This document shows positions 17,652 to 26,759 of a DNA stretch of 64,000 bases, in pieces. Both the position numbers and the translations under genes were made by a program. The notes beneath the pieces are model-generated. The model searched no databases, was not told where the DNA came from, and saw only the letters and a list, made by a program, of their open reading frames with translations. Numbering within the stretch: position 1 is the first letter of the stretch; each line of letters begins with the position of its first letter. This DNA is from Rufibacter glacialis (GTDB taxonomy: Bacteria > Bacteroidota > Bacteroidia > Cytophagales > Hymenobacteraceae). Where the stretch lies: the NCBI RefSeq assembly GCF_008271745.1, contig NZ_VKKZ01000020.1, positions 372,001-436,000 of the forward strand, given 5' to 3'.

Positions 17652-17999
17652 ATGCACTTAGAAGCATTACGTTCCCTCTGCCTTTCGTTTCCTGCCGTGA
17701 CCGAGGGGGTCAAATGGGAGCATGACCTTTGTTTCATGATCGCGGGCAAGATGTTCTGCGTGGCCAGCTTAGAAGCCCCATTTACCTTCTCGTTAAAGGT
17801 GACTGACGAGGAATTTGAAGAGTTGATAGCCCGTCCCGGCATTGTGCCCGCTCCTTACCTGGCCCGGTACAAGTGGGTGCTCGTGCAGGAAGCCGGTGCG
17901 CTGGACCTGGAAAGACTCCAGCACCTGATCAGGCAATCGTATGAGCATGTGAAAGCTAAGCTTCCCAAGAAAGACCTGAAAGCCGTAGGATTACTGTAG
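17652..17999 (+). CDS. MmcQ/YjbR family protein
   Basis: A 115-aa protein of the MmcQ/YjbR (CyaY-like fold) family: LRSLCLSFPAVTEGVKWEHDLCFMIAGKMFC at the start, FSLKVTDEEFEELIARPGIVPAPYLARYKWV in the middle, and a C-terminal helix SYEHVKAKLPKK. These proteins are often described as DNA-binding, but no molecular role is established. It is followed at once by a good terminator, so it is probably monocistronic. Confidence 0.88.
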   Translation: MHLEALRSLCLSFPAVTEGVKWEHDLCFMIAGKMFCVASLEAPFTFSLKVTDEEFEELIARPGIVPAPYLARYKWVLVQEAGALDLERLQHLIRQSYEHVKAKLPKKDLKAVGLL

Positions 18000-18013
18000 T
18001 GATTTAGGCTAGC

Positions 18014-18047
18014 CTGGCTCAGCAGTGTTCTGTTGAGCCAGCTTTTT
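18014..18047 (+). terminator. Rho-independent terminator
   Basis: CTGGCTCA (18014-18021) pairs with TGAGCCAG (18034-18041), followed by C and a T5 run. It lies 15 bp after the MmcQ/YjbR stop. Confidence 0.8.
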
Positions 18048-18504
18048 CTATTTTGGGTATTTAACCCACCCTCCTTTCCCCTCTCCCGGTAAAGCCATCT
18101 ATTACCTCCTATACTTCTGCATGGCCGGTACCTTGCGCAGTCTGTGCCTTTCTTCCCTATCCTCTACCCAACACCGAATACCGCTTACCCTATCAGCCCC
18201 TTTATCGCCTGCGCCTCTTCTGCTTTCTACTTTATTTGGACCAGGCCTAAAACTGGTTTCCTTTCAACAGCTTCTCTATAGGACCGAAATGTAGGCTCTG
18301 CCAACACCTAAACGGTATTGCTGCATTTTACATTTTAAGAAGATCCTCTACCCATTTTCATCTGCGGGGATAGACTTCTATGGGATTCCCCTTAGAAACA
18401 GGTTCTATACGCTACCCCGGAATAGGCTTTACTTCCCAAAAAAAGGACAGGTTTTTCAACTTCTTATTTGGAACTTGTCTAAATAGGTCTTTAGTTTGCC
18501 ACTG
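18048..18504. other. Gene-free leader region of the TonB receptor
   Basis: About 460 bp without a protein-like ORF, containing a fragment of the dispersed repeat (AGGCCTAAAAC near 18243) and C-rich low-complexity stretches. An imperfect relative of the palindrome below lies at about 18476-18495 (TGTCTAAATAGGTCTTTAG). Confidence 0.4.
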
Positions 18505-18521
18505 TTTAGAAATAATCTAAA
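18505..18521. promoter_or_regulatory. Palindromic operator-like site before TonB receptor
   Basis: TTTAGA-AATAA-TCTAAA is a perfect 6-bp inverted repeat with a 5-bp centre, ending 14 bp before the receptor start. Its size and AT-rich arms resemble sites of DtxR- or Fur-type metal regulators, which would fit iron control of a siderophore receptor. Regulator identity is inferred. Confidence 0.5.
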
Positions 18522-18535
18522 TAAAGAAAACTCCT

Positions 18536-20956
18536 ATGACCTACCTATACCACACCTCTTCTTTCCTTCAGCGCTTGTTCTTCTTCATGGCGTTTCTGCT
18601 CATGACCAGTTCGGCCTTTGCCCAGAACAGCCATCTACGCGGCCGCATTACCACTCCCCAAGGGGAGCCGGCGGCTTTTGTTAGCGTTTTACTTAAAGAA
18701 CTCCAGAAAACCACCCTTACCTCAGAAGAAGGCAGTTTTTACTTCCGGAATGTCCCCGCGGGCACCTATACCTTACAAGCCACCTGTGTGGGGTTCACGC
18801 CCATGGAACAGCAGGTGACCGTTTCTTATGACAAAACCGTCACCCATGACCTGCTGCTGGAGAAAAGCAACCAGCGCCTGGGCGAAGTGACGGTGACCGG
18901 GCGGCAAACCCTGAACGAGAAGCCCTTGAGCATTGGCAAGGTGCCCATCAAACCCTTAGACTTGCCCCAAAGTGTCACCATCATTGGCAGTGAGGTGCTG
19001 GAAAGACAGCAAACCCAGGTGTTGAGCGAGGTTTTGCAGAACGTAAACGGGGTGTACCTGATGGGAACCACCGGTGGTACCCAGGAAGAGATCGGGGGCC
19101 GGGGCTTTGCCTTCGGCAGTAATAACACCTTTAAAAACGGCGCCCGGTTCAACAATGGCGTTATGCCAGAGATGTCCAGCCTGGAACGGGTAGAAGTCAT
19201 GAAAGGCAGCAACGCTATTTTGTTTGGGAACGTGGCCGCCGGAGGGGTGCTGAACCTGGTCACCAAGAAGCCCCGGTTTGAGTCTGGCGGAGAGGTGAGC
19301 ATGCGGGTGGGTTCCTATGACTACTACAAACCTTCCCTGGACGTGTACGGCGCCATCAACAACAGTGAGAAGGTAGCCTACCGGTTGAACACCACCTACC
19401 TGAATGCGGGTAGCTTCCGCGACGGCGTTACCTCAGAGCGCTTTTACATCAATCCTTCGCTTCTGGTGAAAGCCGGGGCCAAGACAGACGTTTTATTGGA
19501 AGGCGATTACCTTAAAGACACCCGCACCCCTGATTTTGGCGTGGGCGCCATCAATTATACCATTGCCAATGTGCCGCGAAGCCGGTACCTGGGTGTCTCC
19601 TTCGGGGAGAATAACGTGGAGCAGAAAAGCGCCACCGCTACCATCACGCACCGTCTGCACCCCAACTGGGAAATCAGGAGCACCAACTCTTTCCAGAACT
19701 ATGATGCCCGCCAGATCACCAGCACCCGCCCTACCGGGTTCATCAAAAGCAAAAAAGACGGAACCTTCAACGGCGATTTAGCCCGGGGCTTGCAGCAGAC
19801 TGCCTCCAATGAAAAGTACTACCTCAGCCAGTTTGACATCACTGGTAAATTCAAAACCGGTTCAATAGAACACACCCTGCTGGTAGGCGCCGACGCCGAT
19901 AAATATGACACTCAAAGCCCGTCCTACATCACCCTGGCCGCTTTTGACACCATCAATATCTACCAACCGGAAAAATATGAGCCGCGGCGCAGCATCCCCA
20001 GCCTGGGCAGACGCACCTATGACACCAAGAATGTGACCCGCCGCATTGGCGTGTACGTGCAGGATTTTCTCTCTCTTTCTGAAAAGTGGAAGGTATTGGC
20101 TGGTCTGCGCTACAGCGCCATAGATATAGAAGGCGAAGGCAATACCGTGGTAAAAGGAGCCGACACCCGCACGACCACCTCTTCGTATGATTACGCCTTC
20201 AGCCCGCGGGCAGGCATCGTGTTCCAGCCTACGCCTAATATGTCCTTATTTGCGAGCTATGCCAACTCGTTCACGCCCAACACCGGTACTGACATCTACT
20301 TCAGACCGCTTGATCCGTCTATCATAGATCAGTATGAGGTAGGCATGAAAAACGAATTGTTCAAGGGCCTGCTTTCTGCCAACCTCACCTTGTACCAGAT
20401 CAAGAACAGCGCCTCGCCCCAAACCGCTTTATTTGACGCCGAAGGTAAGCCCAACGCCAACACCACCATCAGAGAACTAGCCGGCGAGATCACCAGCAAG
20501 GGAGTGGAAGTAGACCTCATGAGCAAAAGCATCAACGGATGGTCGTTCCTGGGCGGATACAGCTACAATGACACCCGCTACACCAAGAGCAACATCTTCC
20601 AGAAGAACGACCGCCTGCGCTACAACCCGGCCCATACCGCCAACGCCAGCGTGTACTACACCTTCCAGAACACGCACCTGCGGGGCCTGAACCTGGGAGT
20701 GAGTTCGTTCTACGCCGGAGACCGGCTAGCGGGCCGGAACACCCGCCTCACGGTCCCTAACGATGCCTTCCGCCTCATCGCGCTGCCCAACTACGTCTTA
20801 TTTGACGCACACGTGGGCTACAGCTTGCAGCGCCTCTCGCTGCGCCTGAAGATGACCAACCTCCTGGACAAACTCACCTACAACGCCCACGACGACAACA
20901 GCATCAACCCGATTGCCCCTCGGCAATTCATGGCAACCCTCTCATATAAACTGTAA
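18536..20956 (+). CDS. TonB-dependent siderophore receptor
   Basis: This 806-aa outer-membrane receptor has a signal peptide (to SSAFAQ), a carboxypeptidase-regulatory-like domain (LRGRITTPQGEPAAFVSV to about residue 105), then the plug. The plug begins EVTVTGRQ with LDLPQSVTIIGSEVLERQQ, the FhuA/ferric-siderophore subfamily signature, and MKGSNAILFGNVAAGGVLNLVTKKP. The 22-strand barrel shows SPRAGIVFQPTPNMSLFASYANSFTP and ends in FMATLSYKL with the aromatic-alternating last strand. It imports ferric siderophores using TonB energy. The palindrome just upstream suggests metal-responsive control. A terminator follows, so it is likely monocistronic. Confidence 0.93.
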   Translation: MTYLYHTSSFLQRLFFFMAFLLMTSSAFAQNSHLRGRITTPQGEPAAFVSVLLKELQKTTLTSEEGSFYFRNVPAGTYTLQATCVGFTPMEQQVTVSYDKTVTHDLLLEKSNQRLGEVTVTGRQTLNEKPLSIGKVPIKPLDLPQSVTIIGSEVLERQQTQVLSEVLQNVNGVYLMGTTGGTQEEIGGRGFAFGSNNTFKNGARFNNGVMPEMSSLERVEVMKGSNAILFGNVAAGGVLNLVTKKPRFESGGEVSMRVGSYDYYKPSLDVYGAINNSEKVAYRLNTTYLNAGSFRDGVTSERFYINPSLLVKAGAKTDVLLEGDYLKDTRTPDFGVGAINYTIANVPRSRYLGVSFGENNVEQKSATATITHRLHPNWEIRSTNSFQNYDARQITSTRPTGFIKSKKDGTFNGDLARGLQQTASNEKYYLSQFDITGKFKTGSIEHTLLVGADADKYDTQSPSYITLAAFDTINIYQPEKYEPRRSIPSLGRRTYDTKNVTRRIGVYVQDFLSLSEKWKVLAGLRYSAIDIEGEGNTVVKGADTRTTTSSYDYAFSPRAGIVFQPTPNMSLFASYANSFTPNTGTDIYFRPLDPSIIDQYEVGMKNELFKGLLSANLTLYQIKNSASPQTALFDAEGKPNANTTIRELAGEITSKGVEVDLMSKSINGWSFLGGYSYNDTRYTKSNIFQKNDRLRYNPAHTANASVYYTFQNTHLRGLNLGVSSFYAGDRLAGRNTRLTVPNDAFRLIALPNYVLFDAHVGYSLQRLSLRLKMTNLLDKLTYNAHDDNSINPIAPRQFMATLSYKL

Positions 20957-20965
20957 CCAACAAAA

Positions 20966-20995
20966 GGCGCAACTTCTAAGGAGTTGCGCCTTTTT
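20966..20995 (+). terminator. Rho-independent terminator of TonB receptor
   Basis: GGCGCAACT (20966-20974), a 7-base loop and AGTTGCGCC (20982-20990) are followed by T5. It begins 10 bp after the receptor stop. Confidence 0.88.
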
Positions 20996-21215
20996 CAGGT
21001 AAGGGCGCACAATTTTGGCAACCTCCGCGTTATTTGTAGAATCAGAAACCCTTGCAGGCAAAGAGACGACCCTAAGGCATAGGGAGTAGTTTTCCTTCAG
21101 GTTCGGTTACCTGAAAGGAACCTTGTTTAGAGGGTATTTTTTGAAATTGTGCCGTAAAACGCGTTTCTTAGGGTTTCCTTCTGGACGTTGATGAACGACC
21201 AAAAATTAATACAAC

Positions 21216-21335
21216 ATGGCAAACTGGAAAAATTGGCTTAAAAAGTTTGGAGTGGCAGGCTTTCTGTTCTTCCTGATCAAAGGGTTGGTTTGGATTTTCA
21301 TTTTTGTGGGTGGCGCCAAGATGATCATGGATTAG
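21216..21335 (+). CDS. 39-aa single-span membrane protein
   Basis: This short ORF reads MANWKNWLKKFGVAGFLFFL and then one hydrophobic helix (LIKGLVWIFIFVGGAKM) before MD-stop. The amphipathic basic N-terminus plus FGVAGFLFFLIKGL core recurs in small membrane proteins I associate with many Bacteroidota genomes (sometimes mislabelled). It sits in a region otherwise free of genes. Function unknown. Length is the main doubt, but the composition is clearly membrane-protein-like. Confidence 0.6.
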   Translation: MANWKNWLKKFGVAGFLFFLIKGLVWIFIFVGGAKMIMD

Positions 21336-21650
21336 GCCGGCCTTCTCCACCGAACAAATTGAGCAAAGTCTTGCCTTACAATCCCCTGAATAGATGATTA
21401 AAGGGTGAGCTCTTTTGTGTTTTCCCTTTCTTTCCAATGGAATGCTGATACACTGATCTGCAGCAGGTTAGCCTGCCTAATAACCTTGGTGACACCTTCT
21501 CCCATTTCTGTTTTTGGAAAAAAATCTGCACATTGACCACGCTCAGGTTCCTGCTGGAGGTTACCTTTGGGCCTTGGTTTTAAGAAACTAGCCTTAAAAC
21601 ACTCGCCAGTTTTTACTATTAGCATTTACCGCCACTCCTACCCACCCTTT
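21336..21650. other. Gene-free stretch with dispersed repeat
   Basis: No protein-like ORF. A dispersed repeat copy lies at about 21568-21602 (GCCTTGGTTTTAAGAAACTAG, then CCTTAAAAC). The ORF of the next gene runs through it only because its true start is downstream. Confidence 0.45.
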
Positions 21651-22736
21651 ATGCCTGCGTCCACGCTTTCCACCGTCATTACCGGTTCTGGAAGATACCT
21701 ACCCTCACAGGTAGTGTCTAACCAGGATTTCCTGCACAACGAGTTCTATGACCCTTCTGGCAAGAGATTACCCAATACCAATGAGGTCATCATTCAGAAA
21801 TTCCAGCAGATAACGGGCATTGTAGAAAGAAGGTTTGCCTTGGAGGATCAGGTAGCCTCTGACTTGGGGTACCTGGCGGCCCAGGAAGCCATCCAGCGGG
21901 CCAACCTTGACCCCGAGACGCTGGATTACATTATTGTGGCCCATAACTTCGGTGATGTGAAAGCCGGCTCCCGCCGCGTAGACATGATGCCCCCCCTGGC
22001 CTCGCGCATCAAGCATAAACTACAGATTGCCAACCCTTACACCGTAGCGTATGACCTGCCTTTTGGCTGCCCCGGTTGGCTCCAGGCCTTGATCCAGGGG
22101 CACTACTTCCTGCAGTCGGGAGAGGCGAAAAAAGTACTGGTGATCGGGACAGAAACCTTGTCGCGGGTAAGTGACGCGCATGACCGAGACAGCATGATCT
22201 TTTCTGACGGCGCGGGAGCGGTAGTGCTGGAGGCGCGGACCGAAGGTCCAAAAGCCGGGGTCTTGCAGCACCTCACCGTGTCAGACACCCTTACCCAGAC
22301 CTTCTGGCTCAACTCCTCCCCGTCGTATAATCCAGAGGTGTCGCAGGAAGACCTGTACATCAAGATGGATGGCCGCAAGATCTATGAATATGCCCTTACC
22401 CGGGTACCCCAATTGATCAAAGACTGCCTGGACAAGGCGCAGGTTCCGTTATCAGCGATCAAGAAGGTGTTGCTGCACCAGGCCAATGAGAAAATGGACG
22501 AGGCCATGCTGGAACGGCTCTTCAAGCTGTACGGGCTGGACACCATTCCAGCGGGCATCATGCCCATGACCATCTCTACCCTGGGCAACAACTCGGTGGC
22601 TACCCTTCCCGTGCTTTATGACCTTATTGCCCGGGGAGACTTTGACGGCCAGCAGTTTCAATCGGGTGACCTGGTGGTGTTTGCCTCTGTGGGCGCCGGC
22701 ATGAATGCCAATGCCGTGGTATATCGGTTTCCATAA
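21651..22736 (+). CDS. 3-oxoacyl-ACP synthase III-family enzyme (FabH-like)
   Basis: Taken from the ATG at 21651 (MPASTLSTVITGSGRYLP) the product has 361 aa. The open frame to 21567 crosses a repeat and is not coding. The thiolase fold shows the KAS III triad: Cys140 in DLPFGCPGW, His276 in LLHQANEKM, and Asn in STLGNNSVATLP (about 313-314). GSGRYLPSQVVSN starts the domain as in FabH. It could prime fatty-acid or specialised acyl chains. A lone KAS III copy next to an FAD monooxygenase (50 bp downstream, same strand) may indicate a small secondary pathway. The substrate is not predictable. Confidence 0.88.
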   Translation: MPASTLSTVITGSGRYLPSQVVSNQDFLHNEFYDPSGKRLPNTNEVIIQKFQQITGIVERRFALEDQVASDLGYLAAQEAIQRANLDPETLDYIIVAHNFGDVKAGSRRVDMMPPLASRIKHKLQIANPYTVAYDLPFGCPGWLQALIQGHYFLQSGEAKKVLVIGTETLSRVSDAHDRDSMIFSDGAGAVVLEARTEGPKAGVLQHLTVSDTLTQTFWLNSSPSYNPEVSQEDLYIKMDGRKIYEYALTRVPQLIKDCLDKAQVPLSAIKKVLLHQANEKMDEAMLERLFKLYGLDTIPAGIMPMTISTLGNNSVATLPVLYDLIARGDFDGQQFQSGDLVVFASVGAGMNANAVVYRFP

Positions 22737-22785
22737 GTAAAACCAACTAAAACCGCTTCTTCCCTTTCGTCTTTTACCATACTGC

Positions 22786-23922
22786 ATGAACCTAGGAATC
22801 ATAGGCGGAGGAATAGCCGGCTTGTCCACTGCCATTGCTTTACAGAGAATTGGCGTGCAAGCGAAGGTCTTTGATGCGGCCCCTAAATTTGAACCGCTGG
22901 GCGCCGGTTTGGCCCTGGCGGCCAACGCCATCAAGGGCTTTCAGCAAATGGGCATCGCGGAGGAGGTCATGGCCGAGGGCAACTGTCTGGACGGTTTTCA
23001 TATCTTTGATGACCAGGGCCGCCTCATTAACCGCACCGACAGCCGGGCCATGAGCGAAAAATACGGGCTGGACAATTTTGTCATTCACCGGGCGGATCTG
23101 CACAAAGTATTGGTCCGGCAATTACCGGCCTCTGCCCTGCACCCCAACCGGCGGGCCTTAGGCACCACGGCCACAGAGAAAGGAGTAACCGTCCATTTTC
23201 AGCAAGGTGAAAGCCAGACCTTTGACCATGTGCTGGTGGCAGACGGCATCCATTCGGCCATCAGGCAGCAACTTGTTCCCAAGGCGGTTCCCCGCTACGC
23301 GGGCTACACGTGCTGGCGGGCCATTATTGAAAACCCAGGGTTGGAAAGCCTCTATGCTTCTGAAACCTGGGGCAAGGCTGGCCGCGTAGGTTGGACCCCT
23401 TTACAAGGTAACAAGATCTATTGGTTTGCCTGTATCAACGCCCCCCAGAACAGTGCCGCCATGAAGGCCATGGGAGTAGAAGAACTGTACCAGCATTTCA
23501 GTCAGTACCACGCCCCTATTCCAGATCTTTTCCGGCATACCAAACCTGACCAGCTACTCTGGCATGACCTGTATGACCTGGCACCGCTGCCTCAGTACGC
23601 ATTTCAAGATATTCTTCTTTTAGGCGACGCCGGCCACGCCACCACCCCTAATATGGGACAAGGCGCTTGCCAGGCGGTGGAAGATGCCGTAGTCTTTGCC
23701 TTGGAGCTTCAAAAAGATTATGACTTCAACCAGGCAGCGCAGCGTTTTGAGAAAATCCGGCGGCCCCGCACCCACTGGATCACCCGCCAGTCCCGGCTTT
23801 TGGGGCAAGTGGCCCAATCGCAAAACCCGGTCTTCATCCAACTCCGGAATTTCGGGCTGCGCCATCTGCCCACCTGGGTCAATGAAAAGCAACTGGAAAA
23901 AGTGTATGCCGTTGACTTTTAG
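22786..23922 (+). CDS. FAD-dependent aromatic monooxygenase
   Basis: This 378-aa class A flavoprotein monooxygenase shows the Rossmann GxGxxG in IIGGGIAGLSTAIALQRIG, the DG motif in VLVADGIHSAIRQQL, and the FAD ribityl motif LLLGDAGHATTPNMGQGACQAVEDA. It is closest in pattern to salicylate/kynurenine/zeaxanthin-epoxidase-type hydroxylases. It uses NAD(P)H and O2 to hydroxylate or epoxidise an aromatic or olefinic substrate. It is probably co-transcribed with the upstream KAS III-like gene. A dispersed repeat follows the stop. Confidence 0.88.
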   Translation: MNLGIIGGGIAGLSTAIALQRIGVQAKVFDAAPKFEPLGAGLALAANAIKGFQQMGIAEEVMAEGNCLDGFHIFDDQGRLINRTDSRAMSEKYGLDNFVIHRADLHKVLVRQLPASALHPNRRALGTTATEKGVTVHFQQGESQTFDHVLVADGIHSAIRQQLVPKAVPRYAGYTCWRAIIENPGLESLYASETWGKAGRVGWTPLQGNKIYWFACINAPQNSAAMKAMGVEELYQHFSQYHAPIPDLFRHTKPDQLLWHDLYDLAPLPQYAFQDILLLGDAGHATTPNMGQGACQAVEDAVVFALELQKDYDFNQAAQRFEKIRRPRTHWITRQSRLLGQVAQSQNPVFIQLRNFGLRHLPTWVNEKQLEKVYAVDF

Positions 23923-24146
23923 CCAGGGCCCTCCTCGGGCATGGTTTTAGGCCTTGTTTTTCGAAAAGGCTAACTAAACGTTCTTTTGGGCAAGACCAGC
24001 TCTACAGGAAAGGGTTAAGGCGGCCTCCACAATTTTTATTGATCCTGCTACCTGCTTAGCCTCAGGTACCTAATTCCTGGATAGGCCGCTTTAGGGGAAG
24101 CAAAACTGCCGGGGCAGCATGGGTAGTAGGTTTTAATTGAGTAATA

Positions 24147-25067
24147 TTGTACTCACATTCTCATTTTACTTCCTACCCCTTGAATACGTCCGTGCCGGCT
24201 TTCAGACAGACCCAACGCGTCTTAGACGATGCTTTTGCCCCCAGCGAAAGCGCCAGCGCCCACTTATACATCAGTTTTGGCGCCCACCGCATACGGGTGG
24301 GCGTGCTGGATGCCCAACGTAACAAGTTTGTGGCCCTGGAAGATTATGAGGCAGAAACGCCTTCTACGGTAGAAAATGCCATTGCCACGCTCCAGGACCT
24401 GAGCGCCTCTAACCCGTTGCTGCAGGAAAGGAAATGGCAGCAGGTCCGCATAGGGATCAAAAACCAACAATTCACCCTTATCCCGGAGACGCTTTTTGAC
24501 CTGAACGCCCGGGAGGAATACCTGAGGCTGAACGCGGTGGTAGAGCCGGAGCAGGAAGTAGTAGACCACCATGAGCACCCCCGCCTGGAGTTGGTAAACG
24601 TTTTCACGGTACCCGCGGCCCTGGAAGCCTGGTTGGCTATGCAGTTCCTGGACAGCCCCGTTGAATTTGTGCACCAGACCTCTGCCCTCATGGAAGGTTT
24701 CCTGCACATGGCTGAACGCAGCACGCGTCCGCAGCTCTTCATCTACGTGGACAAGAACTATGTCACGCTGGTAGTATTGCAAGGCTTGAAACTGGAGTTC
24801 TGTAATTCGTTTTTCTTCACCACCTCAGAAGACTTCATCTATTATGTGCTCTTTGTCTTGCAGGAAAAGAAGATGAACCCAGACCAGGACCAGGTAATGG
24901 TATGGGGCGAATTACTGCTGGACTCGGAACTCCACGAGGTGTTGCGCACGTATATTCGGCACGTGCAGTTCGGTAAAAAACCTACAGATGTGGGCTTCAG
25001 CTACCGGTTTGATACCCTCTTCAACCACCGCAACTTTGACATGTACAGCCTTCACTTCTGTGACTAG
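24147..25067 (+). CDS. DUF3822 family protein
   Basis: A 306-aa protein resembling the DUF3822 family of Bacteroidota: SAHLYISFGAHRIRVGVLD near residues 38-56, FTLIPETLFD, LYISF/LFIYVDKNYVTLVVLQGLKLEFCNSF in the second half, and a C-terminal GEL...HVQFGKKP region. The fold is actin-like (ASKHA-type), and the function is not known. The first 25 residues are poorly conserved-looking, so the true start may be slightly downstream. It converges with the oxidase subunit gene across a strong hairpin. Confidence 0.85.
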   Translation: MYSHSHFTSYPLNTSVPAFRQTQRVLDDAFAPSESASAHLYISFGAHRIRVGVLDAQRNKFVALEDYEAETPSTVENAIATLQDLSASNPLLQERKWQQVRIGIKNQQFTLIPETLFDLNAREEYLRLNAVVEPEQEVVDHHEHPRLELVNVFTVPAALEAWLAMQFLDSPVEFVHQTSALMEGFLHMAERSTRPQLFIYVDKNYVTLVVLQGLKLEFCNSFFFTTSEDFIYYVLFVLQEKKMNPDQDQVMVWGELLLDSELHEVLRTYIRHVQFGKKPTDVGFSYRFDTLFNHRNFDMYSLHFCD

Positions 25068-25140
25068 GCAAAAGCGTTCCAAAAGTCAGGAGGCTGATTT
25101 CGGCTTATTTTTTCAAAAGGACGCTCAAAACTATTAGCCC

Positions 25141-25190
25141 TAAAACAGGAAGAGGGACGTACCGGATAGTACGTCCCTCTTCCTGTTTTA
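25141..25190. terminator. Bidirectional terminator, 22-bp stem
   Basis: A perfect 22-bp inverted repeat (25141-25162 and 25169-25190) around a 6-base loop, with TAAAACAGG/CCTGTTTTA at the base. It separates convergent genes and has T-rich sequence on both flanks. Confidence 0.85.
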
Positions 25191-25219
25191 TTTGAAAGGT
25201 TCACTCTCAGCCGCTGGTC

Positions 25220-25852
25220 TTACAGCGCAAAAAGGAAAACAAAGTAAAGCGCAATCCAGAGTCCGTCCAGGAAATTCCAATAGGAACGCAACGTTTGCAC
25301 CTGCATGAGCCGGTAGGGGTCACGGTTGAACACAAGGCTCCGGATAGGGTCTTTGGAGGCGCGGTTCACCTTCAGGAAAAGGTACGAGGTAAAGGCCAAC
25401 CCTCCGGCTATGTGCAACAAGTGCAAGGCGGAGAGTAAATACAGGAACGTGCCGGCGGGGTGCCCATCAAAGAATACCCGGGCCTCGGCCATCTCATACC
25501 AGGCCACAATCTGAGCCAGGGCAAACCCCAGCCCCAACACCAGCGCCCAGACCAACCGTTTCTTCATATTCATGAGGTCATCCTGGGCATAGAAAGCGGG
25601 TACCTGCTGCATGTAGAACCCACTCACCAGAATGAGCACCGTGCTAACTGAGAACAGCTTGGGTAATATGAATCCTACGGGGGTGGTTTCCTCACTGGCC
25701 TTGTAGAGGAACATGACGGTCAAGAGCAGAAACAAAATACCCATGCCCGCCATACTGGCATACAGGAGCATTTTGAGCGGGGGCACCTTCTCAATTTTCT
25801 CAAAGCTGGACATTTTACCAGCCCCAATTTTATTTTGGTTCTCTGATTTCAT
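25220..25852 (-). CDS. Heme-copper oxidase subunit III
   Basis: This 210-aa polytopic membrane protein of the CyoC/CtaE family has five apparent helices and conserved motifs WYEMAEARVFFDGHPAGTFLYLLSALHLLHIAGG and WNFLDGLWIALYFVFLFAL at the C-terminus. Subunit III is an accessory part of cytochrome c or quinol oxidases. No subunit I or II is nearby, so it would have to assemble with subunits encoded elsewhere. Confidence 0.88.
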   Translation of the reverse strand: MKSENQNKIGAGKMSSFEKIEKVPPLKMLLYASMAGMGILFLLLTVMFLYKASEETTPVGFILPKLFSVSTVLILVSGFYMQQVPAFYAQDDLMNMKKRLVWALVLGLGFALAQIVAWYEMAEARVFFDGHPAGTFLYLLSALHLLHIAGGLAFTSYLFLKVNRASKDPIRSLVFNRDPYRLMQVQTLRSYWNFLDGLWIALYFVFLFAL

Positions 25853-26051
25853 GGTTCGCTACTTCAACGGCCTTCTTTCATTGCCACTTGCCTTCAACGC
25901 ACAGACTGCTTGCTATATGTACTACCCTGTAAATCAATAGAATGTTTAGCAGATGACACATATTTACGGCAGTTTTTCAAAAGAACGTTTTCTCCCCTCC
26001 TTTCCGTATTCCTCCGCAACGGACAGGCCAGAAAGCAGAGATCTTTCCGGC

Positions 26052-26402
26052 TCAGCTTTTCTTGAACCAGGAACCCACTTTCCCAAAAACGGCATTGGCC
26101 GTAATGCGGGGCGAAGGGCCCGAACCAAGCTCCACATAGGTCCTGTTATTGACCCTGATGTCCACTACCAGACCGGCCTGGCCTATTTTCAGGTTGACAT
26201 CCTTAGCTTTTTCCAGGCTTTCCAGCAGTCCGCCGCCTTTACCCGAGGAAGAAGGCGGCAGCAGGTTCTTCATGACCCGTTCCAGGGCCGCATGGTCTTT
26301 GAAATTCACGATCACGAAATTCTCCTCGGCCACTACCAGCACCTGGTCTCCGCAGACCGTGAGCACCAGCCTTCCGGATACCTCAAAAGGAAATGCTTCC
26401 AT
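26052..26402 (-). CDS. Hypothetical protein, second gene of a small pair
   Basis: The 116-aa ORF has codon composition typical of its neighbours. The sequence (LVVAEENFVIVNFKDHAALERVMKNLL, DVNLKIGQAGLVVDIRVNNRTYVELG) suggests a beta-rich cytoplasmic protein with a long helix. No family recognised. It starts 2 bp after the end of the 26405-26611 gene, so the two are an operon. Confidence 0.6.
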   Translation of the reverse strand: MEAFPFEVSGRLVLTVCGDQVLVVAEENFVIVNFKDHAALERVMKNLLPPSSSGKGGGLLESLEKAKDVNLKIGQAGLVVDIRVNNRTYVELGSGPSPRITANAVFGKVGSWFKKS

Positions 26403-26404
26403 GG

Positions 26405-26611
26405 TCAGGACAGATTGGGGCCGGTGGATTTGGTGGTAAGGGTCAGTTTACCGTTGAGCTTCCATTGCCCGGGTTGTCCCAGCGGACCAGGTCCGGTCAC
26501 GGCCACATCGTCAAAATCAAGGGTGATGTTGGTTTGGGCGGCTTTTAGTTTCTCAAGCAGAACAGCGGCCAAGTCAGAGAGTTTGGTTACGGGTTGGGTA
26601 GAATTTTCCAT
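26405..26611 (-). CDS. Hypothetical small protein
   Basis: Read from the Met at 26611 (MENSTQPVTKLSDLAAVLL) it has 68 aa: a predicted helix (LSDLAAVLLEKLKAAQT), then short strands (NITLDFDDVAVTG, KLNGKLTLTTKS). The longer ORF to 26650 starts with an unlikely hydrophobic stretch. It is the first gene of the pair with 26052-26402. Function unknown. Confidence 0.55.
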   Translation of the reverse strand: MENSTQPVTKLSDLAAVLLEKLKAAQTNITLDFDDVAVTGPGPLGQPGQWKLNGKLTLTTKSTGPNLS

Positions 26612-26759
26612 CATGTAAAAGATAAGGTCACACAAAACGTACGAAGGCACAAGCCCCTCGTTTCTTTCCCCATTTTAGTTTAAATAATCCAAAATATCTA
26701 AGTATATCCTTCTACGTATAAACAGAAGCTTATTTCCTCTAAGGGAGGTGGCTTCTACT

